Source: Rhodospirillaceae bacterium
GTDB lineage: Bacteria > Pseudomonadota > Alphaproteobacteria > Azospirillales > Azospirillaceae
DNA: 64,000 bases
Direction: 5' to 3'
NCBI GenBank assembly: GCA_029267445.1
Contig: JAJUIU010000003.1
Coordinates: forward strand, 1-64,000
This document shows positions 16,757 through 26,100 of the stretch, piece by piece. The position numbers and the translations under genes were made by a program. Under the pieces are notes generated by a model. The model did no database searches. It was not told the DNA's origin and was given only the letters and a program-made list of their open reading frames with translations. The number at the start of each line of letters is the position of its first letter. Position 1 is the stretch's first letter.

Positions 16757-17133
16757 TGAAGGAGATGCGGACCCTCGGCTTCGACGAGCGCGAGGCCATC
16801 ATGGCCATCCTCGACCTGATGCGGAAGCAGCGGCAGAAGCTGCCCCCGGGTCAGATCGTCGGGCTGCAGATCCACAGCTCCCCCATCAGCGCCGACCTCG
16901 TGGTCGAGGACGACCATGGCGAGCGGATCACGATCCACAAGAACGCGACCGAACTTGCGGCGTCGCTGGTCAACTACTGCATCGAACGGCGGATCAAGCT
17001 CCCGACGGGTGGCCGGAAGTTCGTCGAGGTGATCGCCGGCGGCCTCAATCTCATCATTTTCTTGGAAGAGGCGCCAAAATCTGAGAAGCGTACCACGCGC
17101 GCGCCACGGCGCGTTGCCGCCTTCCAGGATTGA
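16756..17133 (+). CDS. Unknown operon protein C (125 aa, small alpha/beta)
   Basis: 125 aa, not recognised. One base overlap with protein B (TGATG). The order helix (FDEREAIMAILDLMRKQRQK), strand (IVGLQIHSS), strand pair (SADLVVEDD, ERITIHKN), helix (ATELAASLVNYCIERR), strands (FVEVIAGGLNLIIFLE) suggests a compact domain; the tail is basic. No catalytic signature visible. Its place between soluble and membrane-anchored members suggests an adaptor, an inference from gene order alone. Confidence 0.7.
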   Translation: MKEMRTLGFDEREAIMAILDLMRKQRQKLPPGQIVGLQIHSSPISADLVVEDDHGERITIHKNATELAASLVNYCIERRIKLPTGGRKFVEVIAGGLNLIIFLEEAPKSEKRTTRAPRRVAAFQD

Positions 17134-17141
17134 GGTCGGGT

Positions 17142-17696
17142 GTGGAGCTCACCAACGAACTTGCCTTTTCGGCGACAACGCTGCTGGCCGCGATCGGGCT
17201 GTTCGCGGTCGCGATCTGGATGAACGCGTCCGCCAACACTCACACGGTCCGCAAAACATTGAAGATCAAGAAGCTGACCCGGCAGCTGGAGGCGGACTGC
17301 GAGGAGCTGATGAACCGGTTGAACGAGCTTCAGCCGGACTCCCGCAAGCTGGAGGCGGAGGAGAAGGCGCTGGGCACGGAGAACACCCAGCTTCGGAAAT
17401 CCTGCGCCGCCGCCATGCTGGACACTTTCGACATCGTCCATGAGATCGGCACGCCGGCCGGCGGCGCCACCTGCTATGAGGTCGAGATCCTGCTCAGCCC
17501 CGCCGCGATGCAGGAAGGACCGGCGGCGGCGCAGAACGACCCGCGCATCTGGGCCCTGCGCAACATCGCGCACATCTGGTCGACCTCTCCATACGAGGCG
17601 CTCCAGGCGGCCGGGCGGGCGTTTCCGGCGCGCTACGGCTTCGTCGTTACGAAGTTCCTGAATGCCCAGATGCCGACGGAGCTGTCGGAACCATGA
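17142..17696 (+). CDS. Unknown operon protein D (membrane-anchored coiled coil)
   Basis: 184 aa from a GTG preceded by TTGAGGTCGGG. One N-terminal membrane segment (about residues 8-27, ATTLLAAIGLFAVAIWM), a coiled coil (about 38-85, rich in Leu/Glu/Lys), then a small alpha/beta domain: YEVEILLSP, a helix, and SPYEALQAAGRAFPARYGF near the end. The final segment matches protein E in pattern (S-x2-[ED]A-x3-A-x3-F-x4-G-[FY]), so D and E are probably divergent paralogues. The gene ends with ATGA overlap into E. Confidence 0.72.
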   Translation: MELTNELAFSATTLLAAIGLFAVAIWMNASANTHTVRKTLKIKKLTRQLEADCEELMNRLNELQPDSRKLEAEEKALGTENTQLRKSCAAAMLDTFDIVHEIGTPAGGATCYEVEILLSPAAMQEGPAAAQNDPRIWALRNIAHIWSTSPYEALQAAGRAFPARYGFVVTKFLNAQMPTELSEP

Positions 17697-18211
17697 CCGA
17701 ACTCCTCCTTTTCGGCATCTCGCTGGCGATCATCTATGCCGCCGCCAAGCGGATGATTCAGGCGAACCGCACCTATCAGCGGTCGGTCAAGGAGATCGAA
17801 CTGCTTGCCGCCATCCCGGTCGAGCTCGCCAAGAACAAGAAGAACCTGGAGAAGAAGGTCGCCGAGCAGATCGACCTGATCGGTCGTTCCAAGGCCCGCA
17901 TCGAACAGCTCAAGGGCGAGAAGGTCCAGCTGGACGAGGAACTTAAGAAACTGAAGGCCCGTCCGAAGGACAATCTGTACGTCATGGAACGGGTCATGCA
18001 GCCCGGCCAGACCCTGTGGGAAGTCATCATCTCCAACGACAGCTATTTCCGCGACGTGCCGAACGAGGAGTTCAGAACGTCATGGGCCCATGGCCGGAAG
18101 TTCGTCGTGTCCGCCCCCAGCGAACGGGATGCCCGCCGCCGGGCGGAGCTGAAGTTCCTCAGCAACCAGGGCTATCGGATCCTGCAGATCCAGAAATCGG
18201 GACGTTTCTAG
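17693..18211 (+). CDS. Unknown operon protein E (membrane-anchored coiled coil)
   Basis: 172 aa. N-terminal membrane segment (about 3-19), then a long Lys/Glu/Leu coiled coil (about 28-90) and a C-terminal domain with NLYVMERVMQPGQTLWEV, FVVSAPSERDARRRAELKF and QGYRILQIQ. Start fixed by ATGA overlap with D. The same architecture as D and a similar closing motif suggest a D-E heteromer with the coiled coils on the same side of the membrane. The coiled coil carries many lysines next to the membrane, which would favour a cytoplasmic position. Confidence 0.72.
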   Translation: MTELLLFGISLAIIYAAAKRMIQANRTYQRSVKEIELLAAIPVELAKNKKNLEKKVAEQIDLIGRSKARIEQLKGEKVQLDEELKKLKARPKDNLYVMERVMQPGQTLWEVIISNDSYFRDVPNEEFRTSWAHGRKFVVSAPSERDARRRAELKFLSNQGYRILQIQKSGRF

Positions 18212-18239
18212 AACGCCAGGGACGGGCCGGGGGTAGCCC

Positions 18240-18413
18240 ATGGTGCTGAAGGGCCTGATCGCCGTCGTGGTGCTCTATCTCGCCCTGCTCGGCCGCAGCG
18301 CCTGGAAACAGGGCGAGTTCGCCCAGTTCGTCCGGTCGTTGGCGCTCGTCACGGCGCTTCTCGGCGCCATCGTCGCCTTCGTCGCGGTGTTCATCTGGAT
18401 CGACAGGGGGTGA
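18240..18413 (+). CDS. Unknown operon protein F (57-aa membrane protein)
   Basis: 57 aa with two hydrophobic segments (LKGLIAVVVLYLALLG and ALVTALLGAIVAFVAVFIW) separated by a short basic loop, so a small two-pass membrane protein. ATG at 18240 is preceded by GGGGG at good spacing, 28 bases after protein E. Too short for most gene callers. It ends 9 bp before the convergent epimerase and appears to be the last gene of the operon; it could be a membrane partner for D and E. Confidence 0.6.
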   Translation: MVLKGLIAVVVLYLALLGRSAWKQGEFAQFVRSLALVTALLGAIVAFVAVFIWIDRG

Positions 18414-18422
18414 TCGGCCGGA

Positions 18423-19439
18423 TCAGGCTCCGTAGCGCTGACGGTACCAGTCCACGAAACGGCCAAGGCCCTCCTCGATGCCGGTCCGGGGTTCGAAATC
18501 GACGGCCGACCGAAGGTCTGCGACATCCGCGCAGGTCGAAAGGACGTCACCGGGCTGCATCGGCGCAAGTCGGACGATGGCCCGCCGGCCGATACGCCGC
18601 TCAAGGATGTCCACTACGGTCCGCAGGCCGACGGGCCGATGGTTGCCGATGTTGTAAAGGCGGAAGGGCGCACGGCTCGTCGCCGGATCGGGGGACGTCG
18701 CGTTCCAGTCCGGCGCGGGGGCGGCGGCGCGGTCCAGCAGCCTGACCATGCCTTCGACGACGTCGTCGACAAAGGTGAAGTCCCGGTCCATGTCACCATC
18801 GTTGTAGAGCGTGATCGGCTCGCCCCGCAGGATCGCCCTGGTGAACAGGAAATACGACATGTCGGGCCGGCCCCAGGGGCCGTAGACGGTGAAGAAGCGC
18901 ACACCGCTGGTCGGTATCCCGAACAGATGCGCGTAGGCGTGTGCCATCAATTCGTTGGACCGCTTCGTCGCCGCGTAAAGCGTGAGCGGGTGGTCGGCCG
19001 GATCGTGAACAGAGAAGGGCAGACGGCCGCTGGCGCCATAGACCGAACTGGTTGACGCGAACACGAGGTGCCGCACCTGTTCCTGCCGGCAGCATTCCAG
19101 CAGATTGGCGAAGCCGACGAGGTTGGCCGACACGTAGGTTTCCGGATTGTCAATCGAGTGGCGCACGCCCGCCTGCGCGGCCAGATGCATCACGTCACGC
19201 GGGCCGTGGGTTTGGAAGACCTTCCTGAGTCTCGTGGCGTCGGCCATGTCGAGCTCGACGAAGTTGAAGCCGCTTTCGCCTTGCAACAGGGCCAGTCGGT
19301 CGCGTTTGAGCGCCGGATCATAATAGGGGCTGAGATTGTCGATCCCCAGGACGGACCGTCCCTCCCGCAACAGGCGGGCGGCGATATGGAAGCCGATGAA
19401 TCCGGCCACGCCGGTGACAAGGACGGGGGCGGGCGACAT
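18423..19439 (-). CDS. UDP-glucuronate 4-epimerase-like NAD-dependent epimerase
   Basis: 338 aa extended SDR. NAD motif TGVAGFIGFHIA at the N-terminus, NLSPYYDPALKRDRL typical of the LspL/UDP-glucuronate 4-epimerase group, catalytic Ser-Ser then Tyr-x3-Lys in STSSVYG and LYAATKRSNE, and the C-terminal QPGDV motif. It should convert UDP-glucuronate to UDP-galacturonate for lipopolysaccharide or exopolysaccharide. It stands alone, convergent with the six-gene operon and 90 bp downstream of the Crp-like gene. Confidence 0.88.
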   Translation of the reverse strand: MSPAPVLVTGVAGFIGFHIAARLLREGRSVLGIDNLSPYYDPALKRDRLALLQGESGFNFVELDMADATRLRKVFQTHGPRDVMHLAAQAGVRHSIDNPETYVSANLVGFANLLECCRQEQVRHLVFASTSSVYGASGRLPFSVHDPADHPLTLYAATKRSNELMAHAYAHLFGIPTSGVRFFTVYGPWGRPDMSYFLFTRAILRGEPITLYNDGDMDRDFTFVDDVVEGMVRLLDRAAAPAPDWNATSPDPATSRAPFRLYNIGNHRPVGLRTVVDILERRIGRRAIVRLAPMQPGDVLSTCADVADLRSAVDFEPRTGIEEGLGRFVDWYRQRYGA

Positions 19440-19529
19440 GAAGCGCCTATCGAATCAGGACCAGCCCCCTTGGTAGCCTTTAGGGGCGGTCGGCGCCAGC
19501 CCTTCGCTTCGTCCCGCGACCGCGCAGGA

Positions 19530-20297
19530 TCAGCGCGAGATGCGATCCAGAAACTCCTCGTCCTTCACGATCATGTAGCCGTTGCGGTAGGTGATCGCGC
19601 CGCTGCTCTGGAAGCTCTTGAGCGTCTTGTTCACGATCTCGCGCGAGACGCCGAGCATGTTCGCCAGGTCCTCCTGCGAGATGTATGTCGCGATGCGTAT
19701 CCCGTCCGCCGTCTTGCGCCCGTAGCTGTGTGACAGGGTGATGATCCGCTTCGCCAAGCGTCGTGTGAGGCTGAGGAAGACCGTGTCCTCGATGATGGCG
19801 CTGGTCCAACGGATGCGCTCGCAGAGGACCCCCATCAGCCTGATGCACAGGTCAGGGCGCGTTTCCAGGAAGGGCATGAAATCCCGCCTGTCGATGCGCA
19901 GGAGTTCGCAGGGCTCCTGCGCCGATACCGTCGCGGTGCGCTCGCCGCCGTCCAGCATGGCGATTTCCCCGAACACCTCGCCGGCGCTCAGGATGTTCAG
20001 GAACATCACCTTGGCGTCCTCGGACTCGGTCTGCACGGCCACCTTCCCGCGCAGGATGGCATAGAGGCAATCGCCCGCGTCGCCCTTCGAGAAGATGCGC
20101 TGGTCCACGTTGAACTTGCGCACGCGTGCGAACGCCAGGACGGCCTGCAGCTCGGAGGGATCAAGGATGCCGAACAGTCGGTTCCTCTTCAGGATGCCGA
20201 CATCGATGGGGGGTCGTTGTGCCACTGTCCCGAATCGCTGCGCTGGGGCGGCCTGCGACGTATCGCGCGGAACGCGTCGATCCGTTGGCGATCCCAT
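19530..20297 (-). CDS. Crp/Fnr-family transcription regulator
   Basis: 255 aa. Cyclic-nucleotide-binding fold (GDAGDCLYAILRGKVAV, GEVFGEIAMLDGGERTATV with the phosphate-cassette-like Gly-Glu-x-Ala and Arg-Thr-Ala), long dimer helix, and a Crp-type HTH near the C-terminus (ISQEDLANMLGVSREIVNKT). No N-terminal Cys cluster, so not an FNR iron-sulfur type. A 40-residue tail precedes the domain, so the real start could be inside. It follows tfuA by 30 bp and is likely cotranscribed with ycaO-tfuA, a possible regulator of them. Confidence 0.9.
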   Translation of the reverse strand: MGSPTDRRVPRDTSQAAPAQRFGTVAQRPPIDVGILKRNRLFGILDPSELQAVLAFARVRKFNVDQRIFSKGDAGDCLYAILRGKVAVQTESEDAKVMFLNILSAGEVFGEIAMLDGGERTATVSAQEPCELLRIDRRDFMPFLETRPDLCIRLMGVLCERIRWTSAIIEDTVFLSLTRRLAKRIITLSHSYGRKTADGIRIATYISQEDLANMLGVSREIVNKTLKSFQSSGAITYRNGYMIVKDEEFLDRISR

Positions 20298-20327
20298 TGT
20301 GCTGGAACCCGCGCGGCCGGGGAAGCG

Positions 20328-21071
20328 TCAGGCGCCTTCGGCGCCGACGCTCCGGAGCGCGGCCACGAAGGGGCCGGTATGCTCCAAAGAGAACAATGGC
20401 GAGGCCTTCGTCCATCCCTGCTCCGCCTCCTGGCGCATCCGGCGCAGCATGGCCATCGCATCGTCCCGCTTCTGGTCGGCACGGCCTCTTGGCAGCCAGG
20501 ACAGGAAGTTGTCCAGACGGTAGGCGGACAGGCCGGCCTCCCGTCCGAGCCGGAGGATGCGGGCGTAAGTGCGCTCCTTGTAGTTGAGGCCCTTTGCGAC
20601 CTCCTCCAGACCCCGCCGCGCCGGCTCGTCCAGGATGCCGGCGGCGTGGGCGTCCGACAGGGTTCGCCGGATGTTAACCATCGCTTCGGTCAGGATGGGA
20701 AAGCCGATCTCGGCCGGACCGTGTGTGACCGCCACCTCGTCGTCGTCCTCGAGGCGGCCGTCCATGTACGCCTCGAAGATCGCGCCCACGCCTTCCATGC
20801 CGAAGGCGTGCAGTTCGGCCGCCCGCAAGGCGCCCATGCTACCGCTTCCGAAGACGCGCACGCCTTCCGACATGGCGAAGAGGATTTCCTTGTGCCAGAC
20901 CGACGGCACATTCTCGAAGTAACCGTCGATGATGCCGATTGCCGCCGGCTTCGAAGCCAAGGCCCGAAGCACATCGCCCTGGGCGACCGGCGGCCGGTAA
21001 TCGGCGTCGAGCACCTCCTGGGCGTCGGCGATGGCCAGTGTGGGGCCGATGAAGATGATGATCCCGGTCAT
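20328..21071 (-). CDS. tfuA: TfuA-like protein
   Basis: 247 aa. The TfuA core is clear: FIGPTLAIADAQEVLDADYRPP at the start (two adjacent motifs), GIIDGYFENVPSVWHKEI, and GSGSMGALRAAELHAFGM. TfuA proteins partner YcaO enzymes that convert backbone amides to thioamides, TfuA being thought to help deliver sulfur or the peptide. Start at 21071 has GAGGG at good spacing and lies 11 bp after the YcaO stop. A C-terminal helical extension of about 100 residues follows the core. Cytoplasmic. Confidence 0.9.
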   Translation of the reverse strand: MTGIIIFIGPTLAIADAQEVLDADYRPPVAQGDVLRALASKPAAIGIIDGYFENVPSVWHKEILFAMSEGVRVFGSGSMGALRAAELHAFGMEGVGAIFEAYMDGRLEDDDEVAVTHGPAEIGFPILTEAMVNIRRTLSDAHAAGILDEPARRGLEEVAKGLNYKERTYARILRLGREAGLSAYRLDNFLSWLPRGRADQKRDDAMAMLRRMRQEAEQGWTKASPLFSLEHTGPFVAALRSVGAEGA

Positions 21072-21082
21072 GGTCGCCGCCC

Positions 21083-22315
21083 TCACTGACCGATGACGGC
21101 GCGGCCGCGCGCCCCGAGAAGATAATCCGGAGAGCTGTCGACCCCCTCCAGGCCAGGCACGATCACACGGACCACGGGGATGCCCAGCTCCGCCCGCGAC
21201 AGATCGACCACGATCACCTCGTCGAGGCCGACCTTTGCCAACCGACCCAGGATCTCGTCGAGATCGGCCCGAAGCGAACGCCCTCCCCAACTCGGCAGGG
21301 AATTGAAGCCCCGTACCGGTCGGCCATGCCGGATGGTGTCCAGCCAGGACCGCTGTATCTCCGTGTCGAGGGACTGCCGGTAGGCCGAACGCGGCATGTC
21401 GTCCCTGGCGCCCGCGATGTGGGTCAGCCGGCTCTGCGCCGCCTCGGTCAAGGCGCGGGACAGCGCGACCTCCTTCATGAGGTGGGTGCCGCAACCGGTT
21501 GCCGGTCGGATGGTTGCGACATGGTCGCCGGTGGACTGCACGATCCGGCACAGGAATGTGGGCAGACCCACATCGGAGGTCACGTCCCACACGCCGACTT
21601 CGACGCCAGCCCTCCCGAACCGCGCGATCAGGTCGCGGCAGACCGGATCGGACACGGTTTCGAGATCGACGCGGGTGTCCTCCTGTGCGGCTGCGCCGCG
21701 CAGATGCCACAGGGTCAGGGCGTCGCGCTCGATCACCTCGCAGAGGCCATGGACGATCGCCTCCAGTGGATGGTTGCCGGAGGCGAGGCCGTTGGACGAC
21801 GCCTGGAAGCAGCCGGACCCCGGCGCCATCTGCGCCGTGTAGTTCGTGTGTACCATTTCGTAGGGCACCCACACGCCGCGATCCCTGGTCAGGCTGCGGC
21901 CTTCGACCCAGAGGAGCTGCTTGAAGGGCGTGTAGGAGCTGTCGGCCAGACGCGGCAGCCGATCCGCGTCGACCATCACATGGGAGTAGCAGAGGTCTTC
22001 GAACGATCCCAGCTTCAGCGGAAGCGTGATCCGTTCCGCGTGCCAGCCCTCGATGGATTCCATGAGGGCGGACGCCTTGGCGGCGGCCAGCGTCAGACCC
22101 TTGCCCTGGGAAACCGCCAGTGAACGGGAATTCGGCCGCACGGCCATCACGACCGGGATGCCGATCGTATCGAGGCCGGTGACGTTGGCGACACGGGTGA
22201 TTCCGAACATCGGAAGCAAGGGCGACAGCCGCGCGATCGTCGCTTCGGCCGGCACCATCCGCCGCCAGCGGTCGGACTGCAGGGTCTGGAAAAGGGTCTC
22301 GCCGAGCATCGCCAT
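21083..22315 (-). CDS. ycaO: YcaO-domain cyclodehydratase/thioamidation enzyme
   Basis: 410 aa. YcaO ATP-binding residues are recognisable in ALMESIEGWHAE, GLCEVIERDALTLWH and ALTEAAQSRLTHIAGARDD. The C-terminus lacks the PxPxP ending of azoline-forming YcaOs, as in TfuA-associated members. It should use ATP to activate a peptide amide; with TfuA the product is expected to be a thioamide, or a modification of a housekeeping protein. It lies between a 57-aa ORF (82 bp upstream) and tfuA (11 bp downstream), all in one direction. Confidence 0.92.
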   Translation of the reverse strand: MAMLGETLFQTLQSDRWRRMVPAEATIARLSPLLPMFGITRVANVTGLDTIGIPVVMAVRPNSRSLAVSQGKGLTLAAAKASALMESIEGWHAERITLPLKLGSFEDLCYSHVMVDADRLPRLADSSYTPFKQLLWVEGRSLTRDRGVWVPYEMVHTNYTAQMAPGSGCFQASSNGLASGNHPLEAIVHGLCEVIERDALTLWHLRGAAAQEDTRVDLETVSDPVCRDLIARFGRAGVEVGVWDVTSDVGLPTFLCRIVQSTGDHVATIRPATGCGTHLMKEVALSRALTEAAQSRLTHIAGARDDMPRSAYRQSLDTEIQRSWLDTIRHGRPVRGFNSLPSWGGRSLRADLDEILGRLAKVGLDEVIVVDLSRAELGIPVVRVIVPGLEGVDSSPDYLLGARGRAVIGQ

Positions 22316-22397
22316 TCCGATGGGCCGTTGCGTTCAGAGATCCTGTGGGGAACGCGCGGCGGGCATGGGCCCGCCGCAGGCGTCCGGTACGGTCGGA

Positions 22398-22571
22398 TCA
22401 GGGAATGAACGGCGGACCATAGATCATTTCGCCGGCCAGGTGGTCGTCGCCCTTGTAGCCCGACTGCACGGCCTTGCCGGCTTGGCCCTTCACCGTCTCC
22501 TCCACCGCGACCTGGGTACGGTTGCTGATGCTGTAGAGGCGCCCATCGGCGCCGCGCACCTTCATCTCCAT
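22398..22571 (-). CDS. 57-aa protein upstream of ycaO, possible substrate peptide
   Basis: 57 aa: a hydrophilic Glu/Lys/Arg-rich part (MEMKVRGADGRLYSISNRTQ) then GQAGKAVQSGYKGDD and the end GEMIYGPPFIP. No Cys, so azole formation on Cys is excluded; thioamidation would not need it. ATG at 22571 is preceded by GGAG about ten bases upstream. Same strand as ycaO-tfuA-crp and immediately ahead of them. It could be a RiPP precursor, or simply a conserved small protein; the sequence does not decide. Confidence 0.5.
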   Translation of the reverse strand: MEMKVRGADGRLYSISNRTQVAVEETVKGQAGKAVQSGYKGDDHLAGEMIYGPPFIP

Positions 22572-22741
22572 CGTCTCGCTCCATCGTTCGATCCGCTGGC
22601 AAGGAATCGCCTGCGGTGCTGAGGACTTTCGGGGCGCGACGGCATGCGGAGGTGTGAAGCACTTCACAGGCGGAAACGGCACACCCCCATACTCTCGGAA
22701 AGGCTCAATGCGTTTCTCCATGTATGCGCGGGAGGTGGAAA

Positions 22742-23179
22742 ATGCCGAGGATTGGGAAGAGCAAGCCCACCCAGGCCGGGGGCGTGACCGGCGGCCGGAA
22801 GCGGCGTGCCACGCGGGACGTCGGCACGGCTGCGGAGGAGAACAAGATCGAAGTTTATGTGCCGGGGCCGCTGGAGGTCGATGGCCAACTCATCAGCCAC
22901 AATGTCTGGGTCGATGGGCACCGAACCAGCCTGCGGCTGGAGGCGGTGATGTGGCGGGCCCTGCGCACTGTCGCCGAGCGGGAGAAGAAGGATCTGCACG
23001 AGCTGGTGACGCTGATCAGCCGTCACCAGCATGAGAACTCATCCCTGACGGCCACCGTCCGGGCCTTCCTGCTGGCCTACTTCTTCCACATCGCGCCGGA
23101 GGACGGTCCACCGATCCTGCAGCGCCTTCTCGCCGAGGAAATGTTGAAGCGTCCCAAGCGTCGGCGCAGAAGCGCCTGA
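22742..23179 (+). CDS. Ribbon-helix-helix domain protein
   Basis: 145 aa. A basic N-terminal tail, then a RHH_4-like domain: HRTSLRLEAVMWRALRTVAE, KKDLHELVTLISR, NSSLTATVRAFLLAYFFH, which is the strand-helix-helix arrangement of this family with a conserved Thr-Ser-Leu-Arg-Leu strand. Such proteins bind DNA as dimers or act as small adaptors. ATG at 22742 follows GGGAGGTGGAAA, a strong ribosome binding site; an upstream ATG (22724) is less likely. Divergent from the ycaO operon (170 bp), so it could regulate it. Confidence 0.82.
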   Translation: MPRIGKSKPTQAGGVTGGRKRRATRDVGTAAEENKIEVYVPGPLEVDGQLISHNVWVDGHRTSLRLEAVMWRALRTVAEREKKDLHELVTLISRHQHENSSLTATVRAFLLAYFFHIAPEDGPPILQRLLAEEMLKRPKRRRRSA

Positions 23180-23193
23180 TCTGGATTCCCGCG

Positions 23194-26100
23194 TCAGCCG
23201 TCGAGCTGGCGCGGGACCCCTTGACCGCTCCGCTCCATGCATTCCATTAGCACGTCACACTGGCCCTGAAGTCTCCCCATCCCTAGCTCACGGGCGCGTG
23301 ATCGTGCGGATACGACGATCCGTCGGGCTGCCTGAACCTCACCTCTGGCAAGATGGCAACGCCCAATCAGCTCCAAAGCACGAGCGCCAGTGCCTTGGGC
23401 GCCACTTTGTACGGTCGCAGCCAAGCAGCGCTGCCCCACCTCGCTGGCGGAAGTGATATCTCCCGCTTTGAAATGGCTTTCAGCAAGAAGCAACAATATC
23501 GCGCCCTCGTATACCCTGGCTCCCAAATGACATTCGCGCAGGGCGGCATTTATCTCCCCGATGCCGACATCATGTTCCCCGAGAGAGACGCTGGCCGCTC
23601 CTGAGATTGCCCGCGCGTAACTCATGAACATGTTCGCGCCTGTCATTTCGATGAACTGGAGTGCGCTGTCCGCCGAGCGTTTGGCGCCAGTAGGGTCGTC
23701 CATGTTCATCATGCATTCAGCGCGATACACAAAATAATAAATTTGGTCAAAAGGATGGTTACCGTTTGCAACGGCTGACCATGCTTCGCTGAAATGTTGC
23801 TCGACCTGCTGCCTTGCTCCGAACTCGCACGCACATCGCGCTAACTGCGTATTGATCACCATTTGTGGGTTCAGGCGCATATACTTATGCTTCAGCCCAC
23901 CTTCGCCACTTATCTGGCGGAAGGCTTCGTTTAGTATCTGTTCCGCAAGTATGAAGTCTCCCTTTTCAACCAATGACGCCGCATAAGTTGCAAGTACCTC
24001 AAAGTGTGGAGTCCCATTGCTTTCGATCGCCGCAGAGAACTCCATTGCCTTCTTTCCAGCAAGGAAAGCGTCAGCGATGCGGCCGAGGGCAAGATTGGCT
24101 GAACCCAACAACCAATAGATCTTTGGAGGCCATGTGATGGCTCCAGTAACTGCCGCCAAATCCGCCATCGATTCCAAAAGTCTCGCGGATTTTTCCGGTT
24201 CGCCAAGCATCATATAGGTACGTGCGAGCAACATTCGGAGTTCGAGCGCTGTCTCCTTGTCGCGCTGATCCTCAGGCAATTGCCCGTGAGCGTCCACGGC
24301 ACGACTGAAAAGCTCCAGCCCCTCCGCTGCGAGGCAGCGGGAGAATGCGTCCGTTCCCGCGGCCCGGCCGGTTTCGACCGCCTTCGCCCAAAGCTCGCCG
24401 TGGAAGGCATGCCGGGCCAACGTGGCCAGCCGTCCTGGAAGATCGGCGAAATCCGCGGATTCCAGCAGCGCCACCAGCGACTGGTGGAGCTGCCGCCGGT
24501 CCTTCTTGGTCAGGGTGTTGTAGGCTGCCTCATGCAGCAGAGCGTGCCGGAAGCTGTATTCCTGGCGCGGTAGCAGGCGGGTATTGTCCATGAAGCCCCA
24601 GGCGATCAGCCTGGACAGGGCTGCGGCGGTCGTATCCTGGCCGAGGTTCAACACTCCCCCCAGCAGTTCGGAATCGAAGATGGGACCGACGACGGCAGCC
24701 GTCAGGATGATCTGACGGTCGAACTCGGGCAGGCGGTCGATGCGGGCCACCAGCAGCGCCTGCAACGTCTCCGGCAACCGGCCGGCACCGTCCCGGCCGA
24801 CCCGGTAGCGACCGTCCGTCCCCTCCAGCAGACGCTCCGCGACCATGCCGCGCACCAGCTCGACCAGAAAGTATGGGTTCCCGCCGCTCCGCTCGATCAG
24901 GGTCCGCTTGACCCTTTCCAGCCCCGGCGCATCACCGAGCAGGCTGTCGACCAGCACCTGCGTGGCCTGTGGATCGAACGCCTGCACGGGCGTCGTCGTC
25001 AGGCCCTCCGGCGCATCCGGCATCCCCTCGCGCGACGTGATCAGGACAAGGGGCGTCCGGCATCGTTCGACGATCCCGCGGACGGCCGCCGCCACGTCCG
25101 AACCGGCCAAGTGAAGATCATCGATGAGCAGCAGCATTGGCCGTCTATGGGCCACGGCCTCCACCAGCGTGGCGACGCCCTCGGCCACCAGCGCCAGCAT
25201 GGCGTCGATCGTCATCTCCACCTGCCGGCGCTGGGCCGGCAGTACGAAATCCGTCAACGCCGCCGCCGCCGGTCCGCGGAGGCCATGCTCCACGAGGATC
25301 TTCTCCAGCGTGTACCTGTGTTCAGGTAGTTCGCGGTCGATCAGGTCTGCGACCAGGTCCTGCAGGGGTTCCGGTGTGCCCACCGGCCGGATGGGATTGA
25401 TGTGCCAATCCAAAATGCGCAGCTGGCAGCGGCTGGCGATGTCCGCCACCTCGGCGGCCAGCCGTGACTTCCCGACTCCTGCGGGGCCGACCAGCAGATG
25501 CGCGGAACCCGTCCCAGCGCGGGCGGCCTCCAGCGCCGCGACAAGCTGTGCCAGCTCCCTGTCGCGCCCGACCAGCGGGCTGGTTTCCGTCTTGCGGCGG
25601 CGGCGGAGCACATGGTGCAGGTCGAAAACGGCGATCGTGGTGTTGTCGTCCACCGCGAACTGCCCGGTCTCCTCCACATCGACCCAGCCGGAGACGATTC
25701 GACATGTCGTCTCGGAAACCTTCACGCCATTGACCGGCGCCAACCCCTGGAGCTTTGCGGCGACGTGAACGGCCAGAGGCCGACAGCCGGGGGCGCTTCC
25801 CCGCCCATGCCGGGCTTGCCCTCCCATAGGATCTCCCCCGAACTCACACCCACCCGTACCTGTGGGCCGCCGCCCTGGCGGCCCTCGCGCGCGATCGCCT
25901 CGGCCGCGAGGCAGGCGCGGACGGCATGGTCTTCCAGCGAATAGGGAGCTCCGAAGATCGCCAGCAGTCCGTCGCCCATGACCTGGCACACCGTCCCGCC
26001 GAAGCGCGCGACATGGTGGCGCATGCCAGCGAGCGTGGCCGACAGCCTTTCGCGCGCCTCCTCCGGATCGGCGGCCGCGACGAGGCGGGTGGACCCGACG

